Assembly (NCBI GenBank): GCA_958299035.1
Contig: CATQJL010000305.1
Location: forward strand, 30,083,733-30,147,732
Length of the DNA stretch: 64,000 bases
Direction: 5' to 3'
Source: Cylicocyclus nassatus
Taxonomy: Eukaryota > Nematoda > Chromadorea > Rhabditida > Strongylidae
The notes below the pieces were generated by a model. It was not told the DNA's origin and searched no databases. It saw nothing but the letters and a program-made list of their open reading frames with translations. Both the position numbers and the translations under genes were made by a program. Positions 1 through 12,637 of this stretch are shown one piece after another. Every line of letters begins with the position of its first letter. Positions within the stretch are counted from its first letter, which is position 1.

Positions 1-439
1 TCTTTCTCTCCCCCTTTCTTTCTCCCCCATTATTTTTCTCCCTCTCTTCATTACCGCTTCGTGTACAGTTTCCCGCGGCCATCTGGACCTGGTTAGGGGG
101 CTGAAACCGGCTAGAAAGGGGGTAAATAGGCTTGGAAAAACGCGATTTTCGCTTATTTTTCCTTATTTTCTTTAATTTTGATAGTGTTGTGGGAAATAAA
201 GTGGGCGGAGCTTGTTTGGACGAGTTTTAGATGTATAATAGCACTGGAAGTGAGGTTGCTCCGCACTTCTTAAAATTTTTCGCTGTTATTCGCTCATTTT
301 GTAGAGTTGGGAGGAAAAGGGGGCGGGGCTTGCGGTTGAGTGGGCGGAGTCTAGTGAAGTGAATGGAGCCTTGGGGTTTGAAGGTGGGTGTGTGAATCTT
401 CAAAACTGGCAAAATCAAAGTTTTTGAGGTTGCGAAATC

Positions 440-770
440 TCCAAATTCTCCAAATCTCTGATTTTATCGATTTTCAAAATTTCTCAACCTTCAGAATATC
501 GATTTTAACGATTTTTGAGGTTTTGGAGTTTGAGAAACATCGGATTTATCGATTTTTGACAATTTTTGGGAATTTTGCAACCTTCAGAATGTCGATTTTA
601 TCGATTTTTGACAATTTTTGGGAATTTTGCAACCTTCAGAATATCGATTTTATCGATTTTTGACAATTTTTGGGATTTTTGCAACCTCCAGAACACCGAC
701 TTTATCGATTTTTGACGTTTTTTGAGGTTTTGATAGTTCTGTAACTTTGAAATATCGATTTTATCGCTGT
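440..770. repeat. 52-bp tandem repeat
   Basis: Tandem array built on the core tttatcgatttttgac. Core starts fall at 463, 504, 545, 597, 649, 701 and 760, so the central copies have an exact 52-bp period and the outer ones 41 or 59 bp. The unit carries a repeated atcgat motif. No coding potential was recognised; the short reading frames across it only mirror the periodicity. Confidence 0.85.
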
Positions 771-852
771 TGAGCTGTGAACTGTAAGCCCCGCCCACTT
801 TTGATGTTATTATACACCTAATATATGTATATTTCCTTCCAATCACTCCATA

Positions 853-1079
853 TACAATACCGCTCATAATTCGTCAAAAAAGTCGCCGGGGTGCGGCGCA
901 CTCCGCCACACTCCGCCGCACTCTAGCGCACTCCGCCGCACTCCACCACACTCCGCCGCACTCTAGCGCACTCCGCCACACTCCGCCGCACTCTAGCGCA
1001 CTCCGCCACACTCCGCCGCACTCTAGCGCACTCCGCCGCAGTCCGGCGACTTTTTTGACGAATTATGAGCGGTATTGTA
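853..1079. mobile_element. MITE with 37-bp terminal inverted repeats enclosing a minisatellite
   Basis: The left end (853-889, caataccgctcataattcg...) is matched in inverted orientation by the right end (1043-1079). A TA dinucleotide lies at each outer edge, as expected for Tc1/mariner-type target duplication. Between the arms sits a GC-rich minisatellite. The total of about 227 bp has no coding capacity, so it is a non-autonomous element. Confidence 0.75.
895..1042. repeat. 30-bp GC-rich minisatellite inside the MITE
   Basis: Repeats of ctccgcc/gcactctagcgca segments form a 30-bp higher-order unit present about three to four times. It is confined between the inverted arms and contrasts strongly with the AT-rich flanks, so it probably expanded within the element. 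Confidence 0.75.
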
Positions 1080-1491
1080 CTGGCGATCATTTCAAGAATC
1101 AACAGCAATAAAGGCCGTAACACTAGAAACGAGTAACACGAGTGACACTGGTAACATCGGCAACACGGGCAAAGTATGGGCAAAGTCTAAACTTGGCTGA
1201 TTCATGCTTTCATTAAAGTAATCAGTGTGTGTTCACGAGCTGTAATGTGTGTGGCGGTAATATCATTGCGGGACTCTAGTCACAATGGCGGAGCGAGAGA
1301 AGGGATTCTTCCCCGGAAGTGGGTGGCAAAGTTTGAAAGTGACCTACATGAGCTATAAAGAGCTAGCTAGCGATAAAAAGTGAAAAGGATTCGCTTCCAT
1401 TTGTAAATTAGAGCAATCCTTGGAAACTACTCAAACTCCAAAATATTTTTGTTGGAGGTTTTCGGTGCGATTTTGGGGGTTGTACGCACTA

Positions 1492-2133
1492 ACAAGGAAA
1501 CGATACTTAGTGTCCATAGCCTTTCGAGATGAAATGTATACCAATACACTCGTCTTTGAACGCTGGTTCCGAATCTGGTTTCCGTTTCTATTGAGCTTTT
1601 CTCTAAAAGAAATTATGAAGGATTTTAGCGCCAAATTTGGTCACGCGAGGCACATACGATAGGAACACTAACATGGTAACATGTTAACAAGCATTCATTT
1701 TCCGATCGTTTTCATTTTTATAGGCATCTCCTAGTATAAATATAGAAAATACTCGTATAAAAATGACTCCTCGTCAAATTTTCAAGGAGTAAGGACACGC
1801 ATTTACCTCGATTAAATCTAACTCTCAAAAAGAAGCTTGATTGAGGCAATGCAAAATTGAATAATACAAAAGAATCTGAACCTACACCTGCACTTGTATG
1901 GCTAACGCATTAGCCACTACACCACAACTACCGGCATATTGGTGTTCCTATCATATCTCTGGGGGGTGGGGGGGGGGGGGCAAATTTGGCACGAAAATCC
2001 TTCATAACTTCTTTCAGAGAAACGCTCAGCAGAAACGGAAACCAGATTCGGAATCAGCGTTCGAAGGCGAGTGTAATGGTATTGGTATACATTTCATCTC
2101 GAAAGGCCACGGACACTAAGTATCGTTCCCTTG
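1492..2133. mobile_element. TA-flanked foldback element with tRNA-like module, copy 1
   Basis: The left arm (1492-1668, from acaaggaaacgatactta) pairs with the right arm (1942-2133, ending in tatcgttcccttg). TA lies at 1490-1491 and 2134-2135. The same family recurs at 56,298-56,975, where the paralogous region at 16.46 kb gives an empty site supporting TA duplication. The loop holds a tRNA-like sequence on the minus strand and a run of more than ten G residues near 1,970. It has no coding capacity. Confidence 0.75.
1866..1930 (-). other. tRNA-like module (A and B box) in foldback loop
   Basis: Read on the minus strand, a box A match (tggtgtagtgg, 1914-1924) is followed by a box B-like sequence (ggttcagattc, 1872-1882) at tRNA-like spacing. 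I did not find a convincing full cloverleaf, so it is probably a tRNA-derived pseudogene or SINE promoter rather than a functional tRNA. Confidence 0.45.
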
Positions 2134-2135
2134 TA

Positions 2136-2540
2136 AGAATTTTGAAAAACATATAGAAATTTTTGAAGGGTATGGTATTAACGCCATTCCTGTTACGTTT
2201 CCGCTCTCCTCCGTGATATATAACATGCATGGCGGTCGGAGATATTTTTGGAGGAGACGAAGGAGAAAATTTTTCTTGGAAAAAAATTTCTTTTCTGTTT
2301 TTCAAAATGCCTCCGACACTGCAAGTTATATATTACCATACGTAGATTCGCACTTAAGATAACTCCACAAAGGTACCCTAGACAACTGTGAGGTAATGGA
2401 TGCGTCTTGGCGCAAACACAGTAATGCAAATTCTACATAAGGCCATAGTAGCTTGCTTTCGCATGTGCACGATTATCAGGGTGTCACATATTTACCGCTC
2501 ATTTATTTACCGTTTTTACTTGGTCCAGTTATAGCTCGTA
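2136..2540. other. Unassigned AT-rich sequence
   Basis: No gene, RNA or repeat boundary could be supported here. Short reading frames are unremarkable. Confidence 0.5.
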
Positions 2541-2544
2541 TTCT

Positions 2545-3210
2545 TTTCGTTTCTTAAATATATTTTGCGGCTAGATACCATTCGACAGAGCATAGCAAGC
2601 TGTACAAAATAGCACTCAAACATTTGCTCAAACTTTGTTCTACATAAAGTTCGAAGCCAAAATCTAGGAATATGCAAATCTCGAAAAGTCGAGAATAACC
2701 GCATCTCCAATCATAGAATTTTTACAGACTACTTACTTGCTCAGGCATGGACTATCCACATACACATTTACATATACATTTGCTTTTGAATGTCTAGAAA
2801 TGGAGAAACTATAGTTTCCATGCTCTGTCGAAGCTGCTCCTACATAATAAAAGAAACTAATATCTAGCCAAACCGAAAAAGAAGACTTTTTCGTATTCTA
2901 GGCTTGTTTTGTATTTCTCATGAGTTCTAAATACGGAAAAATAAGCAGACTTGCACGTAAATAAAAGATGTAGAGATCATATGCATGAGCAATATGAACC
3001 TCGTCAGGACCTCCTAGACGGCAAAACAATTTTTCTCGAGGCAAAACAATTTTTCTCGACCTTTCGGGCTTTTAGATCTTCTTACATCACGGCTTCGAAG
3101 TTCGAACTTTATGTAAAACAACCTTGAGCAAACGTTGTGTGCTATCTTGAGCTTGCTTCGCTCTGTCGAATGATACCGTAAAATCTGTCTAAGAAACAAC
3201 AGGATTATGA
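2545..3210. repeat. Diverged foldback repeat
   Basis: The segment around 2,545-2,660 (containing cattcgacagagc and acataaagttcgaa) is matched in inverted orientation at about 3,090-3,210. Arms are roughly 110 bp and clearly diverged. No ends or target duplication could be defined. Confidence 0.5.
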
Positions 3211-3332
3211 GTTTTCGAGGGGGAAAGTAGAAAAAATAAAGAGTCACCTAAAAGAAAAATTTAAGTTTTGACTAAAGCTGAGCAGCTACTAAGAAATTTA
3301 GGGTCTTGAATGACACTACGCCTTTCTTCTGA

Positions 3333-3390
3333 AGAATTTCACACGTAAGTGAATCTTTACACGTAATTTTACACTTACGTGTAAAATTCT
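3333..3390. repeat. Short hairpin
   Basis: Arms agaatttcacacgtaagtg (3333-3351) and its near-complement (3372-3390) surround a 20-base loop. It could be a MITE remnant; no function is inferred. Confidence 0.5.
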
Positions 3391-3399
3391 TTAAAGAAA

Positions 3400-6300
3400 A
3401 GAGTTTAGTCAGGATTTCAAGAATAAAAGCGTATCTAAGGTCATACTCTCTATCTAAAGATCTTGCTCTACTTTTTTTGAGAAAATTTCAGCCTTTCTCA
3501 CAATCAAACGTAGTGAAAAGAGTTGACTTATGAAGACGTTAGACGACTTATGACACTTGTATATTCGCCATCGCGTGAAAATCGATGGCTTAGAAAAACT
3601 ATTCTAGCTGGAAAAATTATTCTAGCTAATGAAAAGCTGGTGGAATCTTTTCACGCATGTAAGTACAGCCTGGTAAAATTAGCGGTCATTATAATTTCGT
3701 TGCGTTGCCAACAATTTTTGCGCTCAATAAAGGCAATATGCGCTGTTAAATGACGATCTTCATGTGTAAGTCGCAAGCAAATTGTCCTCGCACAAACATA
3801 GCTTTTGGTTTCTGGCACTAATCATCAACTGTACTAAAACCTTATATGATTTAGATTCCACCTTGCTCTCCATAAGCCTGAACAACGAAATCGGTTTTAG
3901 ACGGCAAAGCAAGTAAGTTTGGTTTAAGTATATCATATTCGAGTTCTTCTTGTGTTGCTATGAGAAAGTGCTCCTTTTCGGAAAACATTTACTAAATTAC
4001 TGCATATGAAGCTCTTTCCAAGGTTTAAAAACCGCTATCTGTGATAAGCTCTGAAGCAAGGTTAGCATTCTAATTGTAACGCCTTTGCTAATTGATAAGT
4101 GCTATACTCTAATGGTTTACCTGAATATAAGTAATGAGCTGAAAATACACAAAAACGCCATTTTTTCCCGCATTATTTGATGACGACGTTAATAACCCAT
4201 AACTAGGATGTTCTTTAAATCTGCGTGCATTTTTTCAAGGGCAAGCAAAACAGTTTTGTTTCTGACCACATCATAAATACTGCACAATTTTTTTAAATAG
4301 AAAATCATTCTGATAGCACGTGTCAAAACTCTTTCCCGCATAAATGGTTTGTTTTGAGTTTAACAATCAGCACGATGCCTAAGGAAAATCAGCAGCAAAA
4401 AGAGAGAACTTGAGCACAGTTGTCTGGAAAATTTCTCATTTTTTTTACTCTCAAGAATAAAATTTCCTTAGGGTTTTGATTTGTTCTAGGTGTTTGAGAT
4501 CGTTTTCAAATACAGACTATTCGAGCGCTACAATTTGCTGCATATCGCAATTATTATGAATGATTAGAATAAATTTGAGTTTTTACGTTTGCATAATAAG
4601 GGAGAAAATCAACGGAAGCATTTCATATAAGCATCAAAGTTTCTCGGAAAGCACGAGGGAAGGAAGAAATGGTCTTTAAAGTGGAAGGAAGAAATGGTCT
4701 CTAAAGTGCGTTTGATCCCTTACTACAACGAAGGAGTTGGTCGTATCAAAGCAAGATGACCAAGCCGCTGTTTCCCCTTCAGTCTACAGGGTATCTCAAA
4801 AGTAGCACACATTTCTTGATCGCTGATACATCTCTTCACACAAAGCCTTTTGTTCACCTATAGATGCCATTTGGTAGAGCCACTTTTGAGTTATACTTAC
4901 GGTATAGAGCGAGTCACCAATTTCTTTTAACTCTAGGAAATTTTTCGTAGTAAATTTGGGTCAATAGTGAATTTAGCGTGCGAAAATTCTGCCACCTTTT
5001 AGGGCTTTTTGGGGAATTTATTAGGAATAGCAGTTTAAGAGTGGTGCCGAATGCTGGAAGTTGCTATCGTATTCCTACAGTACTGCGAGCAATCGATAAT
5101 TCTTACTGTAAATCTAACAATAAGTTGGAGCCAGCTCCTTGGAATGGTAACCATTTTTGGGAAGGGAATATCAAAATCAAATAATGGGTCATACTGTTGG
5201 AACATTTTTTTATTGCAATTTTTTGTAAAACATTACTTTTACATTTCGTTGTCCATCTTCAGGTTGTAAAGAGCCTCTCTCAATATGTCATACGAAGCGG
5301 AAAAAAAACTTAGCCAGAGTTAGTTACAAAATAATTTGCTTTTCTTTCCACTATTCCAAATCAAAGGCTATGATGAGCGTCCATGCAGCTGCAGAGATTT
5401 CCATTTTCATTCTTTCTCAAGTATCCCGAGTCATTTCAGCTATTTCAACTCTTTTACAAGAAGCAGATATTCATCAGGTCAAAGCAGAAGTTCTCCTTTG
5501 CGAAGAATTCTAAAGCCTTTGCTTATAAATCTCTAGAAAATGTTATTCAAGCGGATATCCACTATTTACGTTCTTGCAATTCGTAGAACGTTACCAGAAA
5601 AGCAGAAGCTTATTCATGGATTTTACAAATTTTTTTGAACAGATCGAAATCCTCTCTAAACTTCAAAAACTTTCGGCAGTCTCTCTTATTTTAATAAGAA
5701 AACGGCAGCTTTGAAATCTGCTTTGAAAACATTCATTAAACGCATAGCTCCTTTTCCAAACAGCTGACCAGTTTTGTCCATTTTGTGAAATGGAAGCGCT
5801 TAATAAAAAACAAACTTTTTGAGTATCGGATTGACGTTGGTTTACATATTATTTTCACGATCATATAATAGTTATAATCTCAATTCGATAACTGTTCTTG
5901 AGTTCGATTCGATTGGAACGACACGCCTGCAAGTACTGCGTATAAAAAAAGTTTCATCAACGTCAGCGCCTTTAAAAATGGTCCTAACAATTGCTCTATT
6001 ATTCTTGGTCATCAGCTGCGACAGGTTTGATTTCTTATTGTCTTTGGACACCTTATGTAGTGCATTACGGATAAAATGTGAGTGACCGTAGTTCTATTGG
6101 GCGAGGGGAAGTGGGGAGGGGGGGGGGGCGACATTCCGGTAATCACATTGACGGAGACGAACGGAATACGTAATCGAACCGCGTATGGTGTTCCTTGATA
6201 CCAGGTGAATGAAATTTAGTGACAGCTTTGCTTATCAAGTATATCCAAAGGCCTTGGAAGGCCTTGGACCTTTTGTGATTGTGTACGAATGGACGCTAAA

Positions 6301-7520
6301 GCCATTTAACATGGCCATCTCTGAAGTGCCCGCAATAAGCGCAGGTTTATCAAACACCCAATTCGTAAGTTTGTAGCAGTGGCTTCTCCTTAGATGATGA
6401 ATGAGAGCGGAGCTAAAATAGTATCTGACAAACATTGGCCGTGTGTGAGATTGGATAAGGTGGGATTGTTGGTGCTAGCATTCCAGCCAGACAGTTATTG
6501 AGTTATGATTACGCAACGCATTCAAGAAAAAACAAATTTTTGACAAAATTTTCTACCTCCCACTCCCCTTTACTATAACACTTACCGTGTACTCAAGTGC
6601 AATAGTTCTACTCTAAAAATGACAGGAAAATATAGTGAACCTATTGGCTGCGCATTGGTGTCGTTCATAAGTAGAACTCTTTCACTTTCTTAGGTAGCAT
6701 TCGTTTCTCGGCAACTTTCCGATTAATTCGCGGAGTAAGATGAAAGAGAGACTATGTGAAGAGTCATGCATTTATCCTATGTCTGCGACTTATATAAGAG
6801 AATACCTATCTTTCAGTCAAAGTCTTTGCCATGAAGCCCACAGAATTTTGACTTTCTTCTAAGTGAGGCACTGCTGTTTAACTTAGAACTTATGCTCACA
6901 GTTTTTGCAAACAACAAATAAGCTATGCCCAAATTGAGGAAGAAATTAACATGACGCACATGCAAACTGAGTCGAGATAGTGTGTTCAAAACGACTTTCA
7001 CAAAAGAACACATGCTTGGTGGCTCAGATTTCTCGAAAAAAAAGCTCTCTTTTCAATGACTTGCTTTAAAGAGGCTAAAAAATTAACGACAGCGCAGTCA
7101 ATTTTCCTCTTCATGGCTCTGATTTCCAATAACATTAGGTCCCGAAAGTAGTTCCGATATTTAGAACAAGCGCCAAATTCAGAATACATACACAAGATCT
7201 CGTGGTAGTATTCAATGCAGTTTTGCAAGCCCTTTCAAATGATTCTTCTTATATTGTAGTTCAACAAAGGATTTTGGCATACCTCGCGACCCATGGTTTT
7301 CACACAGGTTTCGTGTTTCGTCTTTTTTTGTAGTGATTCTCCAAAGAAGTCCGCAATGGATAAGTAGAGCAAACCTGTAGGATACAGAACAATTTTGTTC
7401 CTCATAACTCGCTAAATTTTTGAAACAGAATCATGACAACACCATTAAATTTTACAGACCTACATCAGACGTATATTGGTCAAACACCTATATATTCTCA
7501 ATTTTCAATACTTCCAAAAG
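3400..7520. other. Intergenic or unassigned sequence
   Basis: About 4 kb of AT-rich sequence. The only repeat seen is a 26-bp tandem duplication (ggaaggaagaaatggtct) near 4,661-4,709, plus a G run near 6,119. No reading frame resembles a known protein and no splice-consistent gene could be assembled by eye. Confidence 0.4.
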
Positions 7521-7749
7521 TACAGTCTAGTAGATTTTCCGCTTAATATAGTGCGCTTGCACAAAAGGTGAAATGCGGTAAAATTTGCGCGTGAAGAAAT
7601 GGCTTCGACTGTGACGCCGGCCAATTGCGCGCGCAAAATGCCGGCAGAACTGGCTGGCTATTTGTTCACGCGCAAAATTCACCGCATTTTCACCGCACTT
7701 ATCGTCTGTGCAACCACAATACATTAAGCAGGAAATCTACTCGACTGTA
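7521..7749. mobile_element. TA-flanked palindromic MITE
   Basis: The terminal inverted repeat begins cagtckagtagattt; left end from 7521 and right end to 7749, with TA at both borders. An inner pair of arms (gcggtaaaatttgcgcgtga and the complementary stretch near 7,670-7,690) surrounds a GC-rich core, so the whole 229 bp can fold. It is non-coding, and the family is Tc1-like only by TIR and TA target. Confidence 0.7.
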
Positions 7750-9240
7750 AATTATGATTTAGCACTAATTTTACAAAACAATTGAGCGATCGTGGATTCG
7801 AGATATCAAATGTTGAACTTTCCGTGCACAGCTTTTGGCGCCTTCGAAACATATTTTGTTGGTTTTATCCCCCCACCCTTCCGATACGAATCAGAAAAAA
7901 CTCCTTTTGAGAGAGCAAAGAATTTTGCATCGAATAACACCTGAGTTGTTCGCCGGTGGATTTCTGTGAGATTCAAAGTTGTACATATGTAATTAAATAT
8001 CATCAAGATAATAAATGTGATATTTTTTGAAAATAAGCTATGGAAAAAAATTGTACCGTACCTTAAAGAGTTTGTTTATTTATGCGAGACTAAATTCCGA
8101 GAATTAGTGCAAAAATTTATATGAATACCTAACTTGACCACTATTGGAATACTAGTGTGTTTCGCGTGTGCTGCCGAGTAGGTGTCAAGGGCCGAAGAGA
8201 TTTCATTCAGCGAGGCTGATAGCGAACGGAATACGCGGGCTTCTCACGGTTTCAATGCCGTGCACGTTTTTTCTCTTTTTAGATTTGGAGTTAGAGATCG
8301 TGTTTACGCAGTAGTTCGTTCAACGGCCTAGTGCTTGAATATGACAGTAGCTGAAGGTTCTTATCTCTTCGGACATCCTTTGGGAGCGGGTCCTATTGTA
8401 AAGGGATGGAAGCCTCATTCAGCTTTATTCCAAACAGTTTTTTTTTCAAGTCGCTGAACCGATCAACCATACATGGGTATATGATAAAACCTAATTGCTT
8501 GTTTACATGTACGCTTGAGACTGAAATGGTGGCTCAGCATGCTGATTCCAAATATCGTAATTATTTGTAGCGACATCGGCGTGCTGGAGCGCCCGGCAGG
8601 AGTGTACTTACGACAACTTTGCAGGCTACTCAACACTGGCATTTTTTTATTCGATTCTTTCTGCTAACTACAATATTTTCCCATAATTTTCTATAATATA
8701 ATTTTGCATTGTCTCTTATAAGGCCGCACTTTGATGCCACTAGCTTATCAAATACGAGGGGTAAAAAATGAATCGAAAAAATTAAGAACTGGTCGAAAAT
8801 CTTTCTTTTTGTGTGCATAGTGTAGGAATTCAAAAGTCGAAGATACTTTTTGTAAATTTTTTGAAAATTGTCCTTCATATTAAATTGTGAATGCGCGCCG
8901 ACATGGTGCCTTATGTAGCTCATATGAACGTGAGCGGACATGATTCTGCCATCCCTTTAAATTCGCTAGAACCTACGATCTTTACACTGCCCGACTACCA
9001 CATCGCTCGGTCTGTATCTGATCGCCTAGAAGAAGTCTATGCTGACAAAGGTATCCGTAGAGCGCAACACCAAAGTGGGTGTTTTGCTCATGGACCACGA
9101 GTTTAACGGTACTGATGGGTAGACCTTTGCACACCGTCAACACTTCTCTAAAGTAAGAGTATACAGAACCATATAGGTTTTTGTTTATGAAAAAAAGGAA
9201 AGGTAACTTAGTAAACATACATGATCTCTTACCGTCAAAC
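7750..9240. other. Unassigned sequence
   Basis: No gene, RNA or clear repeat identified. A 103-codon minus-strand frame near 8,630-8,941 has no recognisable motif and is AT-biased, so it is not called. Confidence 0.4.
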
Positions 9241-9243
9241 AAC

Positions 9244-10757
9244 GAAACTCTATAGTGACATTGTGATTCGCAGAACGGTTATGATCAGCATGTCACGAAA
9301 ATTGAGGGGCTCTAAATATTGAGCAACAATTACGAGCATGCACGCACGCAGGTGCAGTTTGATGCACAGTCGTACGTGAATTCACGAAAGGTGGAAGTCG
9401 GCACAAATCATCCCAGTAACTCCTGTCAATAAATGATTTTCGAAGAATCTCTCGAATAAAGATAGTGGCAGGTGAACTTTGGAAAACAAGTCTAAAGCCT
9501 GTCTACCGTAACCTATGAAAGAACACGCCACTGTGAGAGGCAAATACAGTAACATATTAGATAACCCACGCAAGGCAAGGCATTTATTCGACAACTCAGA
9601 TCCCTTTTATTTTCTTCTCCTTACGGGTGTATTATTAGCAAGCAACCGCCGCAGCCTGGTGGCAGAAGCACTGAAGTCACGAAAAGCGACCGGAAACTTC
9701 TCTTTCCACGCGCGACCGGAAACTTTTCTTTCCCTTCTCTTTTTTTTAGAACTGTTTGCAAAAGAGCAGTCCTTCCGCTCTGAGTGGTCTCACAATAAAA
9801 TTGCAGTAGGGAGGGTGTAACTAAATCATGTAATACCACGAATTTTCCTGCATTTTTAGCCCCTTTTTGTAAAACTTATCCGGTTAAGTGATTTCTGATT
9901 AGCACCTCTGCGAACAGTTCTATCGGATACGCTTTCAGCATCACTTCATCTTCAGCAAAGGCCACGCTACACCCTTATACACTTTAATACTGCTTTTGTC
10001 TAGATCAAAGACTTCACTTTCAGAAGTATTTGATGAAGTTTCGCAATACCGATCTGTATCTGCAAGCTCTATCTGATTGCCGAATTTGCGGAATTGCCGC
10101 GAGAGCCCGGGGCACTTTGTTGTTTGCTGGACATTCCGTTGTTGCCGCGATTTCGCTTTACTTAAAATGCGCAGCGCCTCAACTTCTTTCAGAATGCCTG
10201 AATGTCCAACCGGAAGAAAGCATAACGCTCATTTCATCAAGTGAAACCTTCTGACATACCGCACCATTACAATATTCTGTGTCTCAGCAGACTCAATTAT
10301 TGTGCGCACGGATGTGGTCTACGCCGTTTCGGCTGTTTCGTGAATTCGGTGCTTCTGTCACCAGGCTGCGACGGTTGCGTGGAAAATCAAAGGGATTGTC
10401 GAATATCTTGCCTGCGTGGCTTATCTAACAAGCTCATCACGAATATTGCAGTTGCTTCTAGCAGTGGCGTGTTTTTCATAGGGTTACGGTAGAGAGACTT
10501 CAGACGTTGCGCAATTTTCCAAGTCGTTCTCTTCTTATTCGAAAGTTTATTTATTGAAAGGAGTTACTGGGAGAAGTTCCGTCCATTTCCACCATTCGTG
10601 AATTCACGCACGCACTGTGCATCAAATTGAGAGTCCTTGCAAGCATGCTTGCTCGCAATTGTTGCTCAATATTTAGAGCTCCTCAATTGGCGCAAACTTT
10701 TCAAGACATGCTGAACAAAGATTATTCTTTTTGCTAATTATAATGTCACTAGAGAGT
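9244..10757. mobile_element. 1.5-kb foldback element
   Basis: Inverted arms of roughly 400-450 bp: 9,244-9,690 against about 10,320-10,757. Shared blocks include tagtgacatt at the outer ends, gtgaattcacg, gagcaacaatt and the caccaggctgcg region. The loop (9,700-10,320) contains a 74-codon plus-strand frame with no recognised domain. Exact termini and target duplication were not resolved. Confidence 0.6.
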
Positions 10758-11291
10758 ATGTTTGTTTATAGGTAAGTGACTCATGCGTATCTAATCCACC
10801 TATCCTATTTATCATAACGGAAAACGATATGGTTCTTCGTGATAAACACTGTAAAAACTTCTATCGAACGCTCTTTCCTAAACCGTTGCCCACAACATGC
10901 GCTGTGTTACAATTCAAGAAAAACCACCAGAGGATTTTTACCATGCACTTGCTGTGACCGAACGATTACGCATTTCGATATGTTAAAAGGTTCGCCTCGG
11001 CGAGCTGAATCCGAATCTGCTGTTGGATTTGAAATCCACTACCAACAGTGGAACTTATGTCGACAAGATGCAAAGTTGGGGAATTTGCTTCGCCGAGATT
11101 TTTTATATTCTACTGTCATGATTCTAATCTATCCTATCAAAACCGCATCAAGAGTCAGAAAGATGCCAATACATACTAGAACAGAAACTCGAAAATGTAT
11201 GCAAGATTAAATTAATGCTTACCCAAGCAGTTGCTGACAATGTGGTGGCAAATCACTGTACCAATAACTGAGCTCTAACTTGTTTATATAC
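10758..11291. other. Unassigned sequence
   Basis: A plus-strand frame of 123 codons (10,839-11,210) spans much of this gap. It has no motif I recognise, no splice context and no nearby gene. It is left as unassigned. Confidence 0.35.
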
Positions 11292-11370
11292 CTAGTGAGC
11301 AGTGGCGTACCAAGCCCCCCCCCCCCCCTTACCAAGAATGGGTCGCTAAATTTTTGAAAGTTACCGACAA

Positions 11371-12199
11371 GGGGAGTACTTTCAATGGCCGTGGCCTTCT
11401 GATATGCGATGCATATCGTCTGAAGCAGCTTTGAACGCTGATTCTAAATCTGCCTTCCTTTTCTGCGGACGCCCTTCTGAAGACAAATATGGAATACTGA
11501 AAATCCTATTTTGAAGGCGCTCTTTGAGTTTGAGAGCGGTGCTATTTGCGTCGGTGGTGCAGTGGTGCAATGATTAGTTGTTGGCTTTGAAGAAGAAAAG
11601 TTTGTGGTTCGAATCCGGTGTAAAGCGAAACACTTTGCACTTTGAATGTGAGTATACCACTTTAATTCGTCTGCAGTCACTAACTGTAATACTCTTAGCA
11701 AATTTGACCTAAGTGAAAAATTCTTTGGCAAATCCTTGCTTGTTGATTTGATTTTCTCCGCAAAAAATATGTACAGAGCTGAAGCAAAATTACAAATGGG
11801 CAAAACACATGCATTGCTCACAACGGGAACAGCGTATGAATATAAAGTTCGCGCAATTTTTATGCTTGTAAGTACCCATAGTAAAGGCAGGAGAGAACAT
11901 CTTCTCGATTAATGTTAGTGCGCATTCCTTGAGCTTCATATGGTGTAAACAAGCACCCATATTCATTCCTATTTTACTGGCAACAAAGTCAGGTAGAGTT
12001 TCAGGGAGGCCTCATTACAAGCAATTGTGCCAGAACATTTTTTCCTTGGGCCACAATTGCTAAGGGTATTACGGTAAGTGAGTGCAGACAAGTTAGAGTG
12101 GTTTAAATTGAAAGCAGATTTGAAATCAGCGTTCAAAAGCTGCTTCAGATGATATGCATTCATATCAAAATGCCACGGCCATTGATAGTACTTCCCTCG
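11371..12199. repeat. Nested foldback repeat inside the hAT MITE
   Basis: The left arm (gagtactttcaatggccgtgg... through aacgctgattc, about 11,371-11,445) is matched by the inverted right arm (about 12,125-12,199). The aacgctgattc motif also occurs in the foldbacks at 1.5, 33.9 and 56.3 kb. Confidence 0.6.
11548..11622 (+). other. tRNA-like module
   Basis: Box A tggtgcagtgg (11,555-11,565) and a perfect box B ggttcgaatcc (11,606-11,616). The acceptor and anticodon stems are not convincing, so this is probably a tRNA-derived SINE or pseudogene. It is the best-preserved of the five tRNA-like modules in the window. Confidence 0.5.
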
Positions 12200-12637
12200 T
12201 GAGATGTTCTATAAAAATGTTCTTCAAATTAACTTTCTAAAAGAATTTGTTTCGGGAGCGTGGCTGCCGCCGTGGCTGTTCTAAAATATTGGGGTCAGAG
12301 GCTCGCAAAAATTTTGGAAAGCATCCCAAAAAAAAATTTGGAGTGCGTGGCTAATGCCAGACACTTACCCGCAAAAAATTTTGTCCCCCCCCCCCCCCGA
12401 ACGGAAATCCTGGGTACGCCACTGCTAGTGAGGTAGCCTCAACTTAAACCTTAGAAGCCGCCAAGGCTTTTATACGGCGCTAACTCTCAATGATATCTAT
12501 GCATTCACCATTTTGATTCGAAACCGGATTCTTGGCTGTAAACCAGAACACCTCCAATCTTGCGCTCAAGGATCTCGAAATCATCCTCTATGATCAAGAC
12601 GTATGCCCGCATTGTGTGCAAGTTGCTTCTTTTATTA

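Larger units (their letters stand above)
11300..12424. mobile_element. Non-autonomous hAT element (MITE)
   Basis: It begins cagtggcgtacc and ends with the inverse (ggtacgccactg), a terminus typical of hAT elements. A perfect 8-bp target duplication, ctagtgag, flanks it (11,292-11,299 and 12,425-12,432). Runs of 13-16 C residues sit just inside both ends. It has no transposase. A foldback with a tRNA-like module is nested inside (about 11,371-12,199). Confidence 0.88.

Noticed and set aside
10030..10254. A 74-codon frame in the loop of the 9.2-10.8 kb foldback
   Set aside because: No recognisable domain, splice context or conserved copy to compare; not called as a gene.
11555..11616. A functional tRNA gene
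   Set aside because: A and B boxes are good but acceptor and anticodon stems do not pair convincingly, and it lies inside a mobile element.
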